The notes under the pieces are model-generated. The model saw nothing but the letters and a program-made list of their open reading frames with translations. It was not told where the DNA came from and ran no database searches. Shown one piece after another: positions 9,406 to 18,074 of a DNA stretch of 64,000 bases. The stretch spans positions 186,001 through 250,000 of the forward strand of contig LJCX01000031.1 in assembly GCA_001298545.1 (NCBI GenBank), read 5' to 3'. How positions within the stretch are numbered: the first letter of the stretch is position 1; each line of letters begins with the position of its first letter. A program made the position numbers and the translations under genes. The DNA comes from Actinobacteria bacterium OV320 (GTDB lineage Bacteria; Actinomycetota; Actinomycetes; Streptomycetales; Streptomycetaceae).

Positions 9406-10218
9406 ATGCGCATACGCGCCCTCGTGGTCGCCTCCTCCGGCGCCCTCGCCCTGTCCGCCCTCGCCGTCCCGGCCGCCCAGGCCGCCCCGACGGCGGCGCC
9501 GAACGTCACCTTCTCCAACATGAAGGTCAACGCGGGCAAGGCCGTCGTGGTCGGCCCCTCGGCCAAGGTCACCGTCACCGCCACGTACACCGTGACGAAG
9601 CCCGCGAGCCTCAGCGCGAGCTCCTTCGACAACGGCCCGATGCTCTACCGGGGCACCACGCTCAACGAGAACGCCCAGATCATCGCCGGTGACGAGCCGG
9701 GCACCTGCAAGGCCGTCTCCACGACGGTCCTCAGCTGCACCGCCAAGATCCAGTTCCGGCCCACCGTCTCCAGCGCGTACGACGACCTGGCCAACAGCCA
9801 GGCCGGCACCTGGAAGGTCGGCGCTCTCGCCGTCCCGCACGACGCCACCGGCGAAGCCGACCTCAAGTGGCAGAGCAACCTGGGCGCCGTCAACGTGCAG
9901 CGCCAGGCCCAGCTGACGGCCGACGCGACGCCGGAGCCGGTGAAGAAGGGCAAGACCCTCACCGTCACGGGCAAGCTGACCCGCGCCAACTGGGACAACA
10001 ACAAGCTCGGCGGCTACGCGGCCCAGCCGGTGAAGCTCCAGTTCAAGAAGAAGGGCAGCACCGCCTACACCACGGTCAAGACCGTGAAGACCAGCTCGAC
10101 CGGCGCCCTGAAGACCACGGTCGAGGCCGCCGCCGACGGCTACTACCGCTACAGCTTCGCCGGCACCACGACGACCCCGGCGGTCAGCGCGGCGGGCGAC
10201 TTCGTCGACGTCAAGTAG
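9406..10218 (+). CDS. Small secreted protein, paralogue 3 of 3
   Basis: Exported protein, 270 residues. I use the ATG at 9406 because it begins a proper signal peptide (MRIRALVVASSGALALSALA, cleavage after AQA) identical in layout to the two paralogues; a longer open frame runs back to 9247 but crosses the terminator hairpin. The middle domain has the conserved cysteine pair (GTCKA...SCTAK), and the last ~100 residues are the shared domain ending DFVDVK. Its DNA is nearly identical to paralogue 1 around the PEPVKKGKT segment. Converges with the P-type ATPase gene 31 bp away. Confidence 0.88.
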   Translation: MRIRALVVASSGALALSALAVPAAQAAPTAAPNVTFSNMKVNAGKAVVVGPSAKVTVTATYTVTKPASLSASSFDNGPMLYRGTTLNENAQIIAGDEPGTCKAVSTTVLSCTAKIQFRPTVSSAYDDLANSQAGTWKVGALAVPHDATGEADLKWQSNLGAVNVQRQAQLTADATPEPVKKGKTLTVTGKLTRANWDNNKLGGYAAQPVKLQFKKKGSTAYTTVKTVKTSSTGALKTTVEAAADGYYRYSFAGTTTTPAVSAAGDFVDVK

Positions 10219-10249
10219 GTCGACGTCAAGTAAGTCGTCACGCGGCCAC

Positions 10250-12616
10250 CTAGGCCGGGAAACGGCGGTCGACCCACTTCCAGGAGAACTCCAGGGCGAC
10301 CGCCGCCACCGCCGCGACCCCCACCGCGATCCACGGCATGGTCATCCCGATCAGCTTCAGCGCGAAGAAGTCCTGAAGCCACGGGACCACCAGCACCAGC
10401 ACGAACGCCGCGCCCATCGAGGCCACCAGCAGCACCCGCCACCAGGTGTAGGGCCGGGCGATGATCGCCAGCACCCACATCGAGATCAGGAACAGCGTGA
10501 GGGTCGCGGCGCTGGTCTCGGCCTCCAACGAGCCCGTGCCGGTGTAGTGGTGACGGGCGATCAGATAGGTGACGAACGTCGCGATCCCGGCCACCACGCC
10601 GCCCGGGATCGAGTACCGCATCACCCGTCGCACGAAGTGCGGCCGGGCCCGCTCCGTGTTGGGGGCGAGGGCGAGGAAGAAGGCCGGGATGCCGATGGTG
10701 AGGGTGGACAGCAGCGTCAGGTGCCGGGGCAGGAAGGGGTATTCGACCTGCCAGCAGACCACCAGCAGGGCCAGCAGCACCGAGTAGACCGTCTTCACCA
10801 GGAACAGGGTCGCCACGCGGGTGATGTTGCCGATGACCCGCCGGCCCTCCGCCACCACCGACGGCAGGGTCGCGAAGCTGTTGTTCAGCAGCACGATCTG
10901 CGCGACCGCCCGGGTGGCCTCGGACCCCGAGCCCATCGCGACGCCGATGTCGGCGTCCTTCAGCGCGAGGACGTCGTTGACGCCGTCCCCGGTCATCGCG
11001 ACCGTGTGCCCGCGCGACTGGAGCGCGCCGACCATGTCCCGCTTCTGCTGCGGGGTGACCCGGCCGAACACCGTGCCCTCGTCCAGCGCCCGGCCCATGC
11101 CCTCCTGCTCGGCGGGCAGCCGGCGCGCGTCGACCGTACGGCCGTCCAGCCCGAGCTTGGCGGCCACCGCCCCCACCGACACCGCGTTGTCGCCGGAGAT
11201 GACCTTGGCGCGGACGTCCTGCTCGGCGAAGTAGCGCAGAGTGTCGGCGGCGTCCGGCCGCAGCCGCTGTTCGAGGACGACAAGTGCGGCGGGCCTGGCG
11301 CCGCGTGCCGGTTCGGGGTCGTCGAGGTCGCGGGCGGCGCGGGCCAGCAGCAGCACCCGCAGGCCCTGCTCGTTGAGCCGCTCGGTCTCGGCGAGGGCGG
11401 GATCGTCGTCGGCCAGCAGCACGTCCGGCGCCCCCAGCAGCCAGGTGCCGTTCTCCCCGTTGCCCTCGCTGAGACTGGCGCCGCTGTACTTGCGGGCGGA
11501 GGAAAACGGCAGGGACTCGGTGCAGCGCCAGTCCTCGGCGTCCGGGTAGGCGTCGATGATCGCCTGCAGGGAGGCGTTGGGCCTCGGGTCGGACTCGCCG
11601 AGGGCCCCGAGCACCCGGCGGACGTACGACTCGTCGTAGCCGTCGAGCATGCTGAGCCCGGTGACGTCCATGCCGCCCTCGGTGAGCGTGCCGGTCTTGT
11701 CCAGGCAGACGGTGTCGACGCGGGCGAGGCCCTCGATGGCCGGCAGCTCCTGCACCAGGCACTGTTTTCGGCCGAGTCGGATGACGCCGATCGCGAAGGC
11801 GACCGAGGTGAGCAGGACGAGCCCCTCGGGGACCATCGGGACGATGCCTCCGACGGTGCGGGCGATGGACTCCTTGAGGTCGTTGTTCTTGACGAAGAGC
11901 TGCGTGACGACCAGGCCGATCGCGGCCGGGACCATCATCCAGGTCACGTACTTGAGGATCGTGGAGATGCCGGAGCGCAGCTCGGAGTGGACGAGCGTGA
12001 AGCGGGAGGCCTCCTCGGCGAGCTGCGCGGCGTAGGCCTCCCGCCCCACCTTCGTGGCCTGGAAGGCGCCGCCGCCGGCCACCACGAAGCTGCCCGACAT
12101 GACCTGGTCGCCCGGCCGCTTGACGACGGGGTCGGCCTCGCCGGTGAGCAGTGACTCGTCGATCTCCAGCCCGTCCGCCTCGACGCACACCCCGTCCACG
12201 GCGACCTTGTCCCCGGGGCCGATCTCGATGAGGTCGTCCAGGACGAGTCCGGAGGTGGCGACCTCGACGGCCGTGCCGTCGCGGCGGACGGTGGGCCGGG
12301 CCTCGCCGACGACCGCGAGGGAGTCCAGGGTCTGCTTCGCCCGCCACTCCTGGATGATGCCGATGCCGGTGTTGGCGAGGATCACGAAGCCGAACAGGCC
12401 GTCCTGGATGGGGGCGACGAACAGCATGACCACCCAGAGGACGCCGATGATCGCGTTGAACCGGGTGAAGACGTTCGCCCGGACGATCTCGCCGACGGAG
12501 CGGCTGCTGCGGACGGGTACGTCGTTCACCTGACCGCGCGCGACGCGCTCCGCGACCTCGGCGGCGGTGAGGCCGGTCGCCGTGGGCACGGAGGCGGGGG
12601 CGTCGGTGTGGGCCAT
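10250..12616 (-). CDS. CtpE-like P-type cation-transporting ATPase
   Basis: A 788-residue membrane pump that uses ATP to move a cation. It shows the full P-type set: TGEA in the actuator domain (usually TGES; the catalytic Glu is kept), the TM4 motif P-E-G-L, the phosphorylation site DKTGTLT with Asp306, and the hinge motif TGDGVNDVLALKDADIG. There is no N-terminal heavy-metal domain and no CPC motif, so it is not a copper or zinc pump. PEGL and overall size resemble mycobacterial CtpE, for which calcium has been reported, so Ca2+ is the best guess. The ATG start is followed by a hydrophilic 40-residue tail before TM1. Lies 132 bp downstream of the DUF2530 gene. Confidence 0.9.
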   Translation of the reverse strand: MAHTDAPASVPTATGLTAAEVAERVARGQVNDVPVRSSRSVGEIVRANVFTRFNAIIGVLWVVMLFVAPIQDGLFGFVILANTGIGIIQEWRAKQTLDSLAVVGEARPTVRRDGTAVEVATSGLVLDDLIEIGPGDKVAVDGVCVEADGLEIDESLLTGEADPVVKRPGDQVMSGSFVVAGGGAFQATKVGREAYAAQLAEEASRFTLVHSELRSGISTILKYVTWMMVPAAIGLVVTQLFVKNNDLKESIARTVGGIVPMVPEGLVLLTSVAFAIGVIRLGRKQCLVQELPAIEGLARVDTVCLDKTGTLTEGGMDVTGLSMLDGYDESYVRRVLGALGESDPRPNASLQAIIDAYPDAEDWRCTESLPFSSARKYSGASLSEGNGENGTWLLGAPDVLLADDDPALAETERLNEQGLRVLLLARAARDLDDPEPARGARPAALVVLEQRLRPDAADTLRYFAEQDVRAKVISGDNAVSVGAVAAKLGLDGRTVDARRLPAEQEGMGRALDEGTVFGRVTPQQKRDMVGALQSRGHTVAMTGDGVNDVLALKDADIGVAMGSGSEATRAVAQIVLLNNSFATLPSVVAEGRRVIGNITRVATLFLVKTVYSVLLALLVVCWQVEYPFLPRHLTLLSTLTIGIPAFFLALAPNTERARPHFVRRVMRYSIPGGVVAGIATFVTYLIARHHYTGTGSLEAETSAATLTLFLISMWVLAIIARPYTWWRVLLVASMGAAFVLVLVVPWLQDFFALKLIGMTMPWIAVGVAAVAAVALEFSWKWVDRRFPA

Positions 12617-12748
12617 GGGATCGACGGTACGTGCGGATCTGGGGGTTCACCCCCTGGGGACGCCGAAGATCCGACTTCGGGAGGACGGGCGCGGTGGCGT
12701 CCAGTACCCCGGTAGTAGCGCCCCCGGGACCGGCCTGGGGGACAGCCC

Positions 12749-13030
12749 CTAGTCGGTGACCGGGCTCGCGGGCCCGGCCGGCCCGCTCGCCGCGTCCCGC
12801 TTGATCGCCGCGTCCCGTTTGCGGACGTACCAGATGCCGATGAGGCCGAGTCCGGCGCCCGCGAGGCACGTCCAGATCCACCACAGGTGGCCGTGGTCGT
12901 CGTACCAGCCGTAGAAGGGGAGCTGGACGAGGAAGAGGACGAACCAGAGGATCGTGCCGCCGGTGACGGTGGCGACCACGGGGCCCTCCAGGGGCTCCGG
13001 CGCCTCGTGTTCAGGGATCCACTTCTTCAT
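12749..13030 (-). CDS. DUF2530 family membrane protein
   Basis: A 93-residue protein with two membrane segments (about 21-40 and 50-68) separated by the loop YGWYDDHGHLWW, and a charged C-terminal tail RKRDAAIKRDA. N-terminal WIPEHEAPEPLEG is typical of DUF2530, a small actinobacterial membrane family of unknown function commonly found beside a MFS/permease and MarR gene. Divergent from the NCS2 permease gene, and upstream on the same strand as the P-type ATPase. ATG start at 13030 is the only reasonable one. Confidence 0.85.
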   Translation of the reverse strand: MKKWIPEHEAPEPLEGPVVATVTGGTILWFVLFLVQLPFYGWYDDHGHLWWIWTCLAGAGLGLIGIWYVRKRDAAIKRDAASGPAGPASPVTD

Positions 13031-13147
13031 GGTGCTCAGCTTACGAGGCAGTCGGGTCTACGCGCGGAGATGGCCGATCCGAACGTTATATGTTCATACT
13101 GAAACGGTTTGGTACTGACCACTTCTCTTCGTAGGAAACGCCAAAAG

Positions 13148-14599
13148 ATGCCCACGTCGGCCCCCGCCAAGGTCCCCGCCCCTGAACAGCCGGGAGCCAC
13201 GCCCCTCTTCGGCGCCCTCGACCGTTACTTCAGGATCACCGAACGGGGCAGCAGCCTGCCCCGCGAGATCCGAGGTGGTTTCGCCACCTTCTTCGCGATG
13301 GCGTACATCATCGTGCTGAACCCGATCATCCTCGGCAGCGCGAAGGACATGTACGGGCACCAGCTCGACAACGGTCAGCTGGTCACCGCCACCTGTGTCA
13401 CGGCCGCCTTCACCACGCTCCTCATGGGCGTCATCGGCAACGTGCCCATCGCCCTGGCCGCCGGCCTCGGCGTGAACTCGGTGGTCGCCCTCCAGCTCGC
13501 CCCCCGGATGTCCTGGGCGGACGCCATGGGCATGGTCGTGCTCGCGGGCTTCGTGGTCATGCTCCTGGTCGCCACCGGTCTGCGTGAGCGCGTCATGAAC
13601 GCGGTGCCCTTCGGCCTGCGCAAGGCGATCAGCATCGGTATCGGCCTGTTCATCATGCTGATCGGGCTCGTCGACTCCGGCTTCGTCAGCCGCATCCCGG
13701 ACGCCGCCCACACCACCGTCCCGCTCCAGCTCGGCGCCGACGGTCACCTGAACGGCTGGCCGGTCCTCGTCTTCATCCTGGGCTCCCTGCTCACGCTGGC
13801 CCTGATCACCCGCAAGGTGCCCGGCGCGATCCTCATCTCGATCGTCGCGATGACCGTCCTCGCGCTGATCATCAACGCGGTCGCGACGATCCCGTCCTGG
13901 GGCCTCACCACCCCCGAGTGGCCCGGCAACCCCGTCGCCACACCCGACTTCGGGCTCATCGGCGAGTTCAGCCTGTTCGGCGGCTTCGGCAAGGTCGGCG
14001 TCCTGACCGGCATCCTCTTCGTCTTCACGGTCCTGCTGTCGTGCTTCTTCGACGCGATGGGCACGATCATGGGCGTCAGCGACGAGGCCAAGCTGACCAA
14101 CGCCAAGGGCGAGATGCCCGGCATCAACAAGGTCCTCTTCGTCGACGGCCTCGCGGTCGCCGCGGGCGGTGCCAGCTCCTCCTCCGCCACCACCGCCTTC
14201 GTGGAGTCCACGGCCGGCGTCGGCGAGGGTGCCCGCACCGGCCTCGCGAACATCGTCACCGGCGGCCTCTTCACCGTCGCGCTGTTCCTCACGCCGGTCG
14301 CCACCATGGTCCCGTCCCAGGCCGCCACCCCGGCGCTGCTCGCGGTGGGCTTCCTGATCCTGGCCGGTTCGGTCAAGGAGATCGACTGGGCGGACCTCAC
14401 CATCGCCATCCCGGCCTTCATCACCATGGTGATGATGCCGTTCACCTACTCGATCACCAACGGCATCGGCATGGGCTTCATCACCTTCGTGCTGCTGCGC
14501 CTGGCGGCCGGGCGTGGCCGGGAGGTCCCGGCGCCCATGTACGTGGTCTCCGCCGTCTTCGCCTTCTACTACCTGATGCCGGCCCTCGGGCTCACCTGA
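13148..14599 (+). CDS. NCS2-family purine (guanine/hypoxanthine-type) permease
   Basis: A 483-residue transporter of the AzgA-like branch of the NCS2 nucleobase family, expected to import purine bases with protons. The N-terminal block ERGSSLPREIRGGFATFFAM and the following AYIIVLNPIIL are diagnostic; the signature G-A-S-S-S-S-A-T-T-A-F-V-E-S lies near residue 345. About 12-14 membrane segments. Start: the ATG at 13148 has AGGA 11 bases upstream; a TTG at 13109 is in frame but lacks a binding site. The upstream 78 bp are AT-richer than the neighbourhood and contain GAAC-N7-GTTC. Its stop codon is inside a hairpin shared with the convergent gene. Confidence 0.9.
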   Translation: MPTSAPAKVPAPEQPGATPLFGALDRYFRITERGSSLPREIRGGFATFFAMAYIIVLNPIILGSAKDMYGHQLDNGQLVTATCVTAAFTTLLMGVIGNVPIALAAGLGVNSVVALQLAPRMSWADAMGMVVLAGFVVMLLVATGLRERVMNAVPFGLRKAISIGIGLFIMLIGLVDSGFVSRIPDAAHTTVPLQLGADGHLNGWPVLVFILGSLLTLALITRKVPGAILISIVAMTVLALIINAVATIPSWGLTTPEWPGNPVATPDFGLIGEFSLFGGFGKVGVLTGILFVFTVLLSCFFDAMGTIMGVSDEAKLTNAKGEMPGINKVLFVDGLAVAAGGASSSSATTAFVESTAGVGEGARTGLANIVTGGLFTVALFLTPVATMVPSQAATPALLAVGFLILAGSVKEIDWADLTIAIPAFITMVMMPFTYSITNGIGMGFITFVLLRLAAGRGREVPAPMYVVSAVFAFYYLMPALGLT

Positions 14600-14637
14600 T
14601 CCCCGCCCGCCCTGCGGCGGCGGCTCAGGTGAGCCCG
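14587..14637. terminator. Bidirectional terminator built from two coding ends
   Basis: Perfect 13-bp inverted arms at 14587-14599 and 14625-14637. Each arm is the last codons of a gene, so both proteins end Gly-Leu-Thr-stop. The 25-nt centre can pair further (CCGCC/GGCGG). Confidence 0.75.
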
Positions 14638-14807
14638 TAGAACTTCTCCGTCTCCTCGACGGCGGTCTGGAACCGCTCGTCGAAGTCATCGCGAATGAGC
14701 GTCTGGACGACATAGTCCTGGACGCTCATTCCCCTTTTCGCGGCATGCTGCCGGAGCCGTTCGAGCAGCTCCTCGTCTATCCGCAGGCTGAGCACACTGG
14801 TCCCCAT
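14625..14807 (-). CDS. Ribbon-helix-helix (Arc/CopG-like) protein, orphan antitoxin-like
   Basis: A 60-residue protein. Residues 4-45 fit a ribbon-helix-helix DNA-binding fold: a beta strand VLSLRID, helix EELLERLRQHAAKRG, then SVQDYVVQTLIRD. The last 15 residues (ERFQTAVEETEKFYG) resemble the toxin-binding tail of type II antitoxins. There is no toxin gene next to it; neighbours are a purine permease (convergent) and a MarR gene (divergent). It may act as a stand-alone regulator. Start ATG at 14807; conserved family length is similar. Confidence 0.8.
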   Translation of the reverse strand: MGTSVLSLRIDEELLERLRQHAAKRGMSVQDYVVQTLIRDDFDERFQTAVEETEKFYGLT

Positions 14808-14924
14808 GAGACGAGGGTCGCGGGCACGTACCGCAGTCCGGTCTCTTTCCGCCGCCTACTCACTCGTTCGAGTGATGGCGAGGTTTCCGTGGCCGGGGTC
14901 ACGGGGAATCCCGGTACCCCCCAG

Positions 14925-14953
14925 CTTGTTTAGCCAGAGTAATGAGTTACCCT
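14925..14953 (+). promoter_or_regulatory. Candidate leaderless promoter of the MarR gene
   Basis: CTTGTT (14925-14930), 17-bp spacer, TACCCT (14948-14953), then six bases to the ATG at 14960, so transcription would begin at the start codon. The arms TTTAG (14929) and CTAAA (14952) bracket this promoter and could belong to an operator. Confidence 0.45.
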
Positions 14954-14959
14954 AAAGAG

Positions 14960-15397
14960 ATGCCTGACCTCACCCATGGCGACAACGCTGCCGCCGTGAA
15001 CTCCCTGCGTTCAGCCGTGATGCGGCTGTCCCGTCGGCTCAAGCACCAGCGGGTCGACGAGTCGCTGAGCCCCACCGAGATGTCGGTGCTCGGCACCCTC
15101 TCCCTCTGCGGCAGTGCCACCCCGGGCGAGCTCGCCCGCAAGGAGCACGTGCAGCCGCCCTCGATGACCCGCATCGTGGCGCTGCTGGAGGCCAAGGGTC
15201 TGGTCCGGCTCGAGCCGCACCCCGAGGACCGGCGCCAGAAGGTCGTCACCAAGACCGAGCAGGCCGAGGCCATGCTCGCGGAGAGCCGCGCCAAGAGGAA
15301 CGCCTTCCTGGCCACCCTGGTCGACGGCCTCGACGAGGACGAGTGGGCGAAACTGCGCGCCGCCGCCCCCGTGCTGGAGAAACTCGCACACCTGTAG
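14960..15397 (+). CDS. MarR-family transcriptional regulator
   Basis: A 145-residue winged-helix repressor. The MarR signature spans residues ~35-100: LSPTEMSVLGTL, then the recognition-helix part PPSMTRIVALLEAKGLVRL and the wing EDRRQKVV. Such proteins bind as dimers and release DNA on ligand or oxidant binding. I start at the ATG 14960 (MPDLTHGD) because a -10 TACCCT lies six bases upstream (leaderless mRNA); an in-frame ATG at 14942 would add six residues. The MFS exporter gene follows after 31 bp, so the regulator most likely controls itself and that exporter. Confidence 0.88.
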   Translation: MPDLTHGDNAAAVNSLRSAVMRLSRRLKHQRVDESLSPTEMSVLGTLSLCGSATPGELARKEHVQPPSMTRIVALLEAKGLVRLEPHPEDRRQKVVTKTEQAEAMLAESRAKRNAFLATLVDGLDEDEWAKLRAAAPVLEKLAHL

Positions 15398-15428
15398 ACA
15401 GCCGTCAGACCATGAGGAGGCGACCCTT

Positions 15429-16793
15429 TTGAGTTCGGGATCCGGAGCAGACTCCGCCCCCGCACCGACCACCCACGAGACCCTTGCCGAGCCGCCCGCC
15501 ACGGGCGCCCGCAAGTCATCGATGTTCAGCTCTCTGAAGGTCAGGAACTACCGCCTGTTCTTCATGGGCCAGGTCGTGTCCAACATCGGCACCTGGATGC
15601 AGCGCATCGCCCAGGACTGGCTGGTCCTCAGCCTCACCGGCTCCGCGACCGCCGTCGGCGTCACGACGGCCCTCCAGTTCCTGCCCATGCTGCTCTTCGG
15701 CCTCTACGGCGGCGTGCTCGTCGACCGGCTGCCCAAGCGCCGGACGCTGCTGTTCACCCAGTCCGCGATGGCCCTCACCGGCATCGCGCTCGCCGTCCTC
15801 ACCCTCTCCGGCCACGTCCAGGTCTGGCACGTCTACGTCGCCGCCTTCGCCGTGGGCCTCGCGACGGTCCTGGACAACCCCGCCCGCCAGACCTTCGTCT
15901 CCGAGATGGTCGGCCCCGACCAGCTCCAGAACGCGGTCAGCCTCAACTCCGCGAACTTCCAGTCCGCCCGGCTGGTCGGCCCCGCCGTGGCAGGCGTGAT
16001 GATCACCGGCGTCGGGACCGGCTGGGCGTTCCTCTTCAACGGGCTGTCCTTCGTCGCCCCGCTCGCCGGCCTGCTGCTGATGCGCTCGCGCGACCTGCAC
16101 GCCGTCTCGCGTGCCCCGCGCGGCAAGGGCCAGCTGCGCGAAGGGCTGCACTACGTCGCCGGGCGCCCCGACCTGATCTGGACCATCGTCCTCGTCGGGT
16201 TCGTCAGCACCTTCGGCTTCAACTTCCCCGTCTACCTGTCGGCCTTCGCCGACGACGTCTTCCACGCGGGCGCGGGCTCCTACAGCCTCTTCAACACGCT
16301 GATGGCGGTGGGCTCCCTGGCGGGCGCCCTGCTCGCGGCCCGGCGCGGCACCGCCCGGATGCGGGTGCTCGTCGCCGGGGCGGTGGCCTTCGGCACGATG
16401 GAGATCGTGGCCTCCCTGGCCCCCTCGCTGTGGCTGTTCGCCCTGCTCATGGCACCGATCGGGATGTTCGGCATGACGGTCAACGTCACCGCCAACAGCA
16501 GCGTCCAGCTGGGCACCGACCCGGCCATGCGCGGCCGGGTGATGGCCCTCTACATGATGGTGTTCATGGGCGGCGCCCCGATCGGCGCGCCGATCGCCGG
16601 CTGGATCACCGACGCGTACGGCGTCCGGGCGGGCCTCGCGGCGGGCGGCGCCGTCTCGGCCGCCGCGGCCGTCACCATCGGCCTGGTCCTGGCCAAGATG
16701 GGCAACCTGCGCCTGGCGGTGGGCTGGAACCACGGCCACCCGAGCGTGCGGTTCGTGCCCCGGGAGGCCCGGGAACTCGCCGCCGTGGCCTGA
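15429..16793 (+). CDS. MFS transporter (DHA3/EntS-like)
   Basis: A 454-residue membrane exporter of the DHA3 branch of the MFS. The first membrane helix follows FSSLKVRNYRLFFMGQVVS, characteristic of this branch, with motif A-like G-V-L-V-D-R-L-P-K-R-R at ~100 and DNPARQTFVSEMV at ~155. The start is a TTG: a perfect AGGAGG (15415-15420) sits 8 bases before it and no ATG/GTG fits. Co-transcribed with the MarR gene 31 bp upstream; a drug or metabolite efflux function under MarR control is the natural reading. Substrate unknown. Confidence 0.9.
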   Translation: MSSGSGADSAPAPTTHETLAEPPATGARKSSMFSSLKVRNYRLFFMGQVVSNIGTWMQRIAQDWLVLSLTGSATAVGVTTALQFLPMLLFGLYGGVLVDRLPKRRTLLFTQSAMALTGIALAVLTLSGHVQVWHVYVAAFAVGLATVLDNPARQTFVSEMVGPDQLQNAVSLNSANFQSARLVGPAVAGVMITGVGTGWAFLFNGLSFVAPLAGLLLMRSRDLHAVSRAPRGKGQLREGLHYVAGRPDLIWTIVLVGFVSTFGFNFPVYLSAFADDVFHAGAGSYSLFNTLMAVGSLAGALLAARRGTARMRVLVAGAVAFGTMEIVASLAPSLWLFALLMAPIGMFGMTVNVTANSSVQLGTDPAMRGRVMALYMMVFMGGAPIGAPIAGWITDAYGVRAGLAAGGAVSAAAAVTIGLVLAKMGNLRLAVGWNHGHPSVRFVPREARELAAVA

Positions 16794-16805
16794 CGCCGTA
16801 CGACG

Positions 16806-17351
16806 TCACCCGGAGGATGCGGCGGGGGGCCGCACCCTCCGGGCCAGCACCTGGCCCGGCCACGCGTGTTCGCCGACCGTGTAGGCCTCGGTCGAGGTGA
16901 AGCCGTTGGCCTCGTAGTACGCGACGAGCTTGCGGTCGTCGCCCGCGTAACAGTCCACCCGCAGCAGGCCGACGCCCGCCCGCCGGGTCTCCTCGGCGGC
17001 GTGCGCGAGCAGGGCGCTGCCCACCCCGTGGCCCTTGAAGCGGCGGTCGGAGGCGAGCCAGTGGATGTACCGCTCGGGCTCCCCGGGCGGCGGGAGATGG
17101 GCCAGATACGCGCCGGGTGAGTCGGTGAGGGTGAGGGTGGCGGCCGGTACGCCGTCCGCCTCGGCGACGTACGCCCAGCCCTCGTCGATGTACCGGGCGA
17201 CCGACTCCACCGTCTTCGGGCTCCGGGACAGGGGATTCGTCCCCCACTGGCCGGGGCGCCCCTGCGCGACCAGCCACTCCACGCTGCTGTCGAGCATGCC
17301 GAGTATCACGGGGACGTCGTCGGGTCCGCCTTCTCTGATGGTGATCCGCAT
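16806..17351 (-). CDS. GNAT-family N-acetyltransferase
   Basis: A 181-residue acyltransferase of the Gcn5 family. The acetyl-CoA loop is in DRRFKGHGVGSALLAHA (about residues 103-120), matching the Q/R-x-x-G-x-G/A pattern; the C-terminal part VDCYAGDDRKLVAYYEANGF fits the last strand and helix. Start at the ATG 17351; two more ATGs lie three and four codons upstream and lack better ribosome binding sites. Divergent from thpR with 51 bp between. Acceptor substrate cannot be predicted. Confidence 0.88.
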   Translation of the reverse strand: MRITIREGGPDDVPVILGMLDSSVEWLVAQGRPGQWGTNPLSRSPKTVESVARYIDEGWAYVAEADGVPAATLTLTDSPGAYLAHLPPPGEPERYIHWLASDRRFKGHGVGSALLAHAAEETRRAGVGLLRVDCYAGDDRKLVAYYEANGFTSTEAYTVGEHAWPGQVLARRVRPPAASSG

Positions 17352-17402
17352 GACGCCCATCATGCCGGGCGGACTGCCCCGCCGACGGGGAAAATCGGGG
17401 GC

Positions 17403-17975
17403 ATGAGACTCTTCGCCGCCGTGCTGCCCCCGGACGACGTCGCCGACGAACTCGCCGCCGAGGCAGCCCGGTTGCGCACGCTGCCCGGCGCGGACGGGCT
17501 GCGCTGGACGGGCCGCCCCGGCTGGCACTTCACCCTCGCCTTCTACGGCGAGGTCGACGACGACCTCGTACCGGAACTGTCGGCACGGCTGGAGCGGGCC
17601 GCGCACCGCGGCACGCCCTTCGCGCTGGCCGTGCGGGGCGGGGGACAGTTCGGACACGGGCGGGCGCTGTGGGCCGGGGCCGCCGGGGACGTGCCGGCGC
17701 TGCGCCTGCTGGCCGACCGGGCGGAGGCGGCGGCCCGCAAGGCGGGCGTGGAGATGGGGGAGCACCGCCGCTACAAGGCGCACCTCACGCTGGCCCGCAG
17801 CCGCGAGGCGGTGGACGTGCGGGCGTACGTCGAGGCGCTGGACGCCTTCGAGGGCCGCACCTGGACGGTGGAGGAGCTGGTGCTGGTCCGCAGCAGCCTG
17901 CCGAGGTCCGGCGTTCCCGGGGAGCAGCCCCGTTACGAGCCGGTCGGGCGCTGGGCGCTCGGCGGGGCCGGTTAG
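17403..17975 (+). CDS. thpR: RNA 2',3'-cyclic phosphodiesterase (2H family)
   Basis: A 190-residue cytoplasmic enzyme of the 2H phosphoesterase family that opens 2',3'-cyclic phosphate ends to 2'-phosphates and can act in tRNA end processing. Both catalytic H-x-T-x motifs are present: HFTL at residue 42 and HLTL at 127, spaced as usual. N-terminus MRLFAAVLPPDDV is typical of the family, and the length is normal. Divergent from a GNAT gene; a 29-residue membrane peptide gene follows 9 bp downstream and may be co-transcribed. Confidence 0.9.
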   Translation: MRLFAAVLPPDDVADELAAEAARLRTLPGADGLRWTGRPGWHFTLAFYGEVDDDLVPELSARLERAAHRGTPFALAVRGGGQFGHGRALWAGAAGDVPALRLLADRAEAAARKAGVEMGEHRRYKAHLTLARSREAVDVRAYVEALDAFEGRTWTVEELVLVRSSLPRSGVPGEQPRYEPVGRWALGGAG

Positions 17976-17984
17976 GCTCCACCC

Positions 17985-18074
17985 GTGGACCCGAAGACCC
18001 GGAACCGGATCATGGCCGGTGCGCTCGTGTTGTTGTTCGTCGTGGTGGCCCTGGCGGCCGCGCTCGGTAGATAG
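17985..18074 (+). CDS. Small single-span membrane peptide (29 aa)
   Basis: A 29-residue reading frame starting GTG, with a basic N-terminus (DPKTRNRIMAG) followed by one hydrophobic helix (LVLLFVVVALAAAL) and a short GR end. TAGG lies 8 bases upstream. The composition is that of a real membrane peptide and not a chance frame, and I recall similar short proteins in this position in other streptomycetes. Its last codons form one arm of the terminator at 18053-18090, so the gene ends the thpR transcript. Function unknown. Confidence 0.65.
   Translation: MDPKTRNRIMAGALVLLFVVVALAAALGR

Noticed and set aside
10149-12884. Frame of 911 codons on the minus strand overlapping the P-type ATPase
   Set aside because: Shadow frame; the 788-residue ATPase has all catalytic motifs.
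13031-13147. Possible purine riboswitch in front of the NCS2 permease
   Set aside because: The AT-rich leader is too short (under 120 bp) and I cannot find the three-way-junction pairing; such switches are also rare in streptomycetes.
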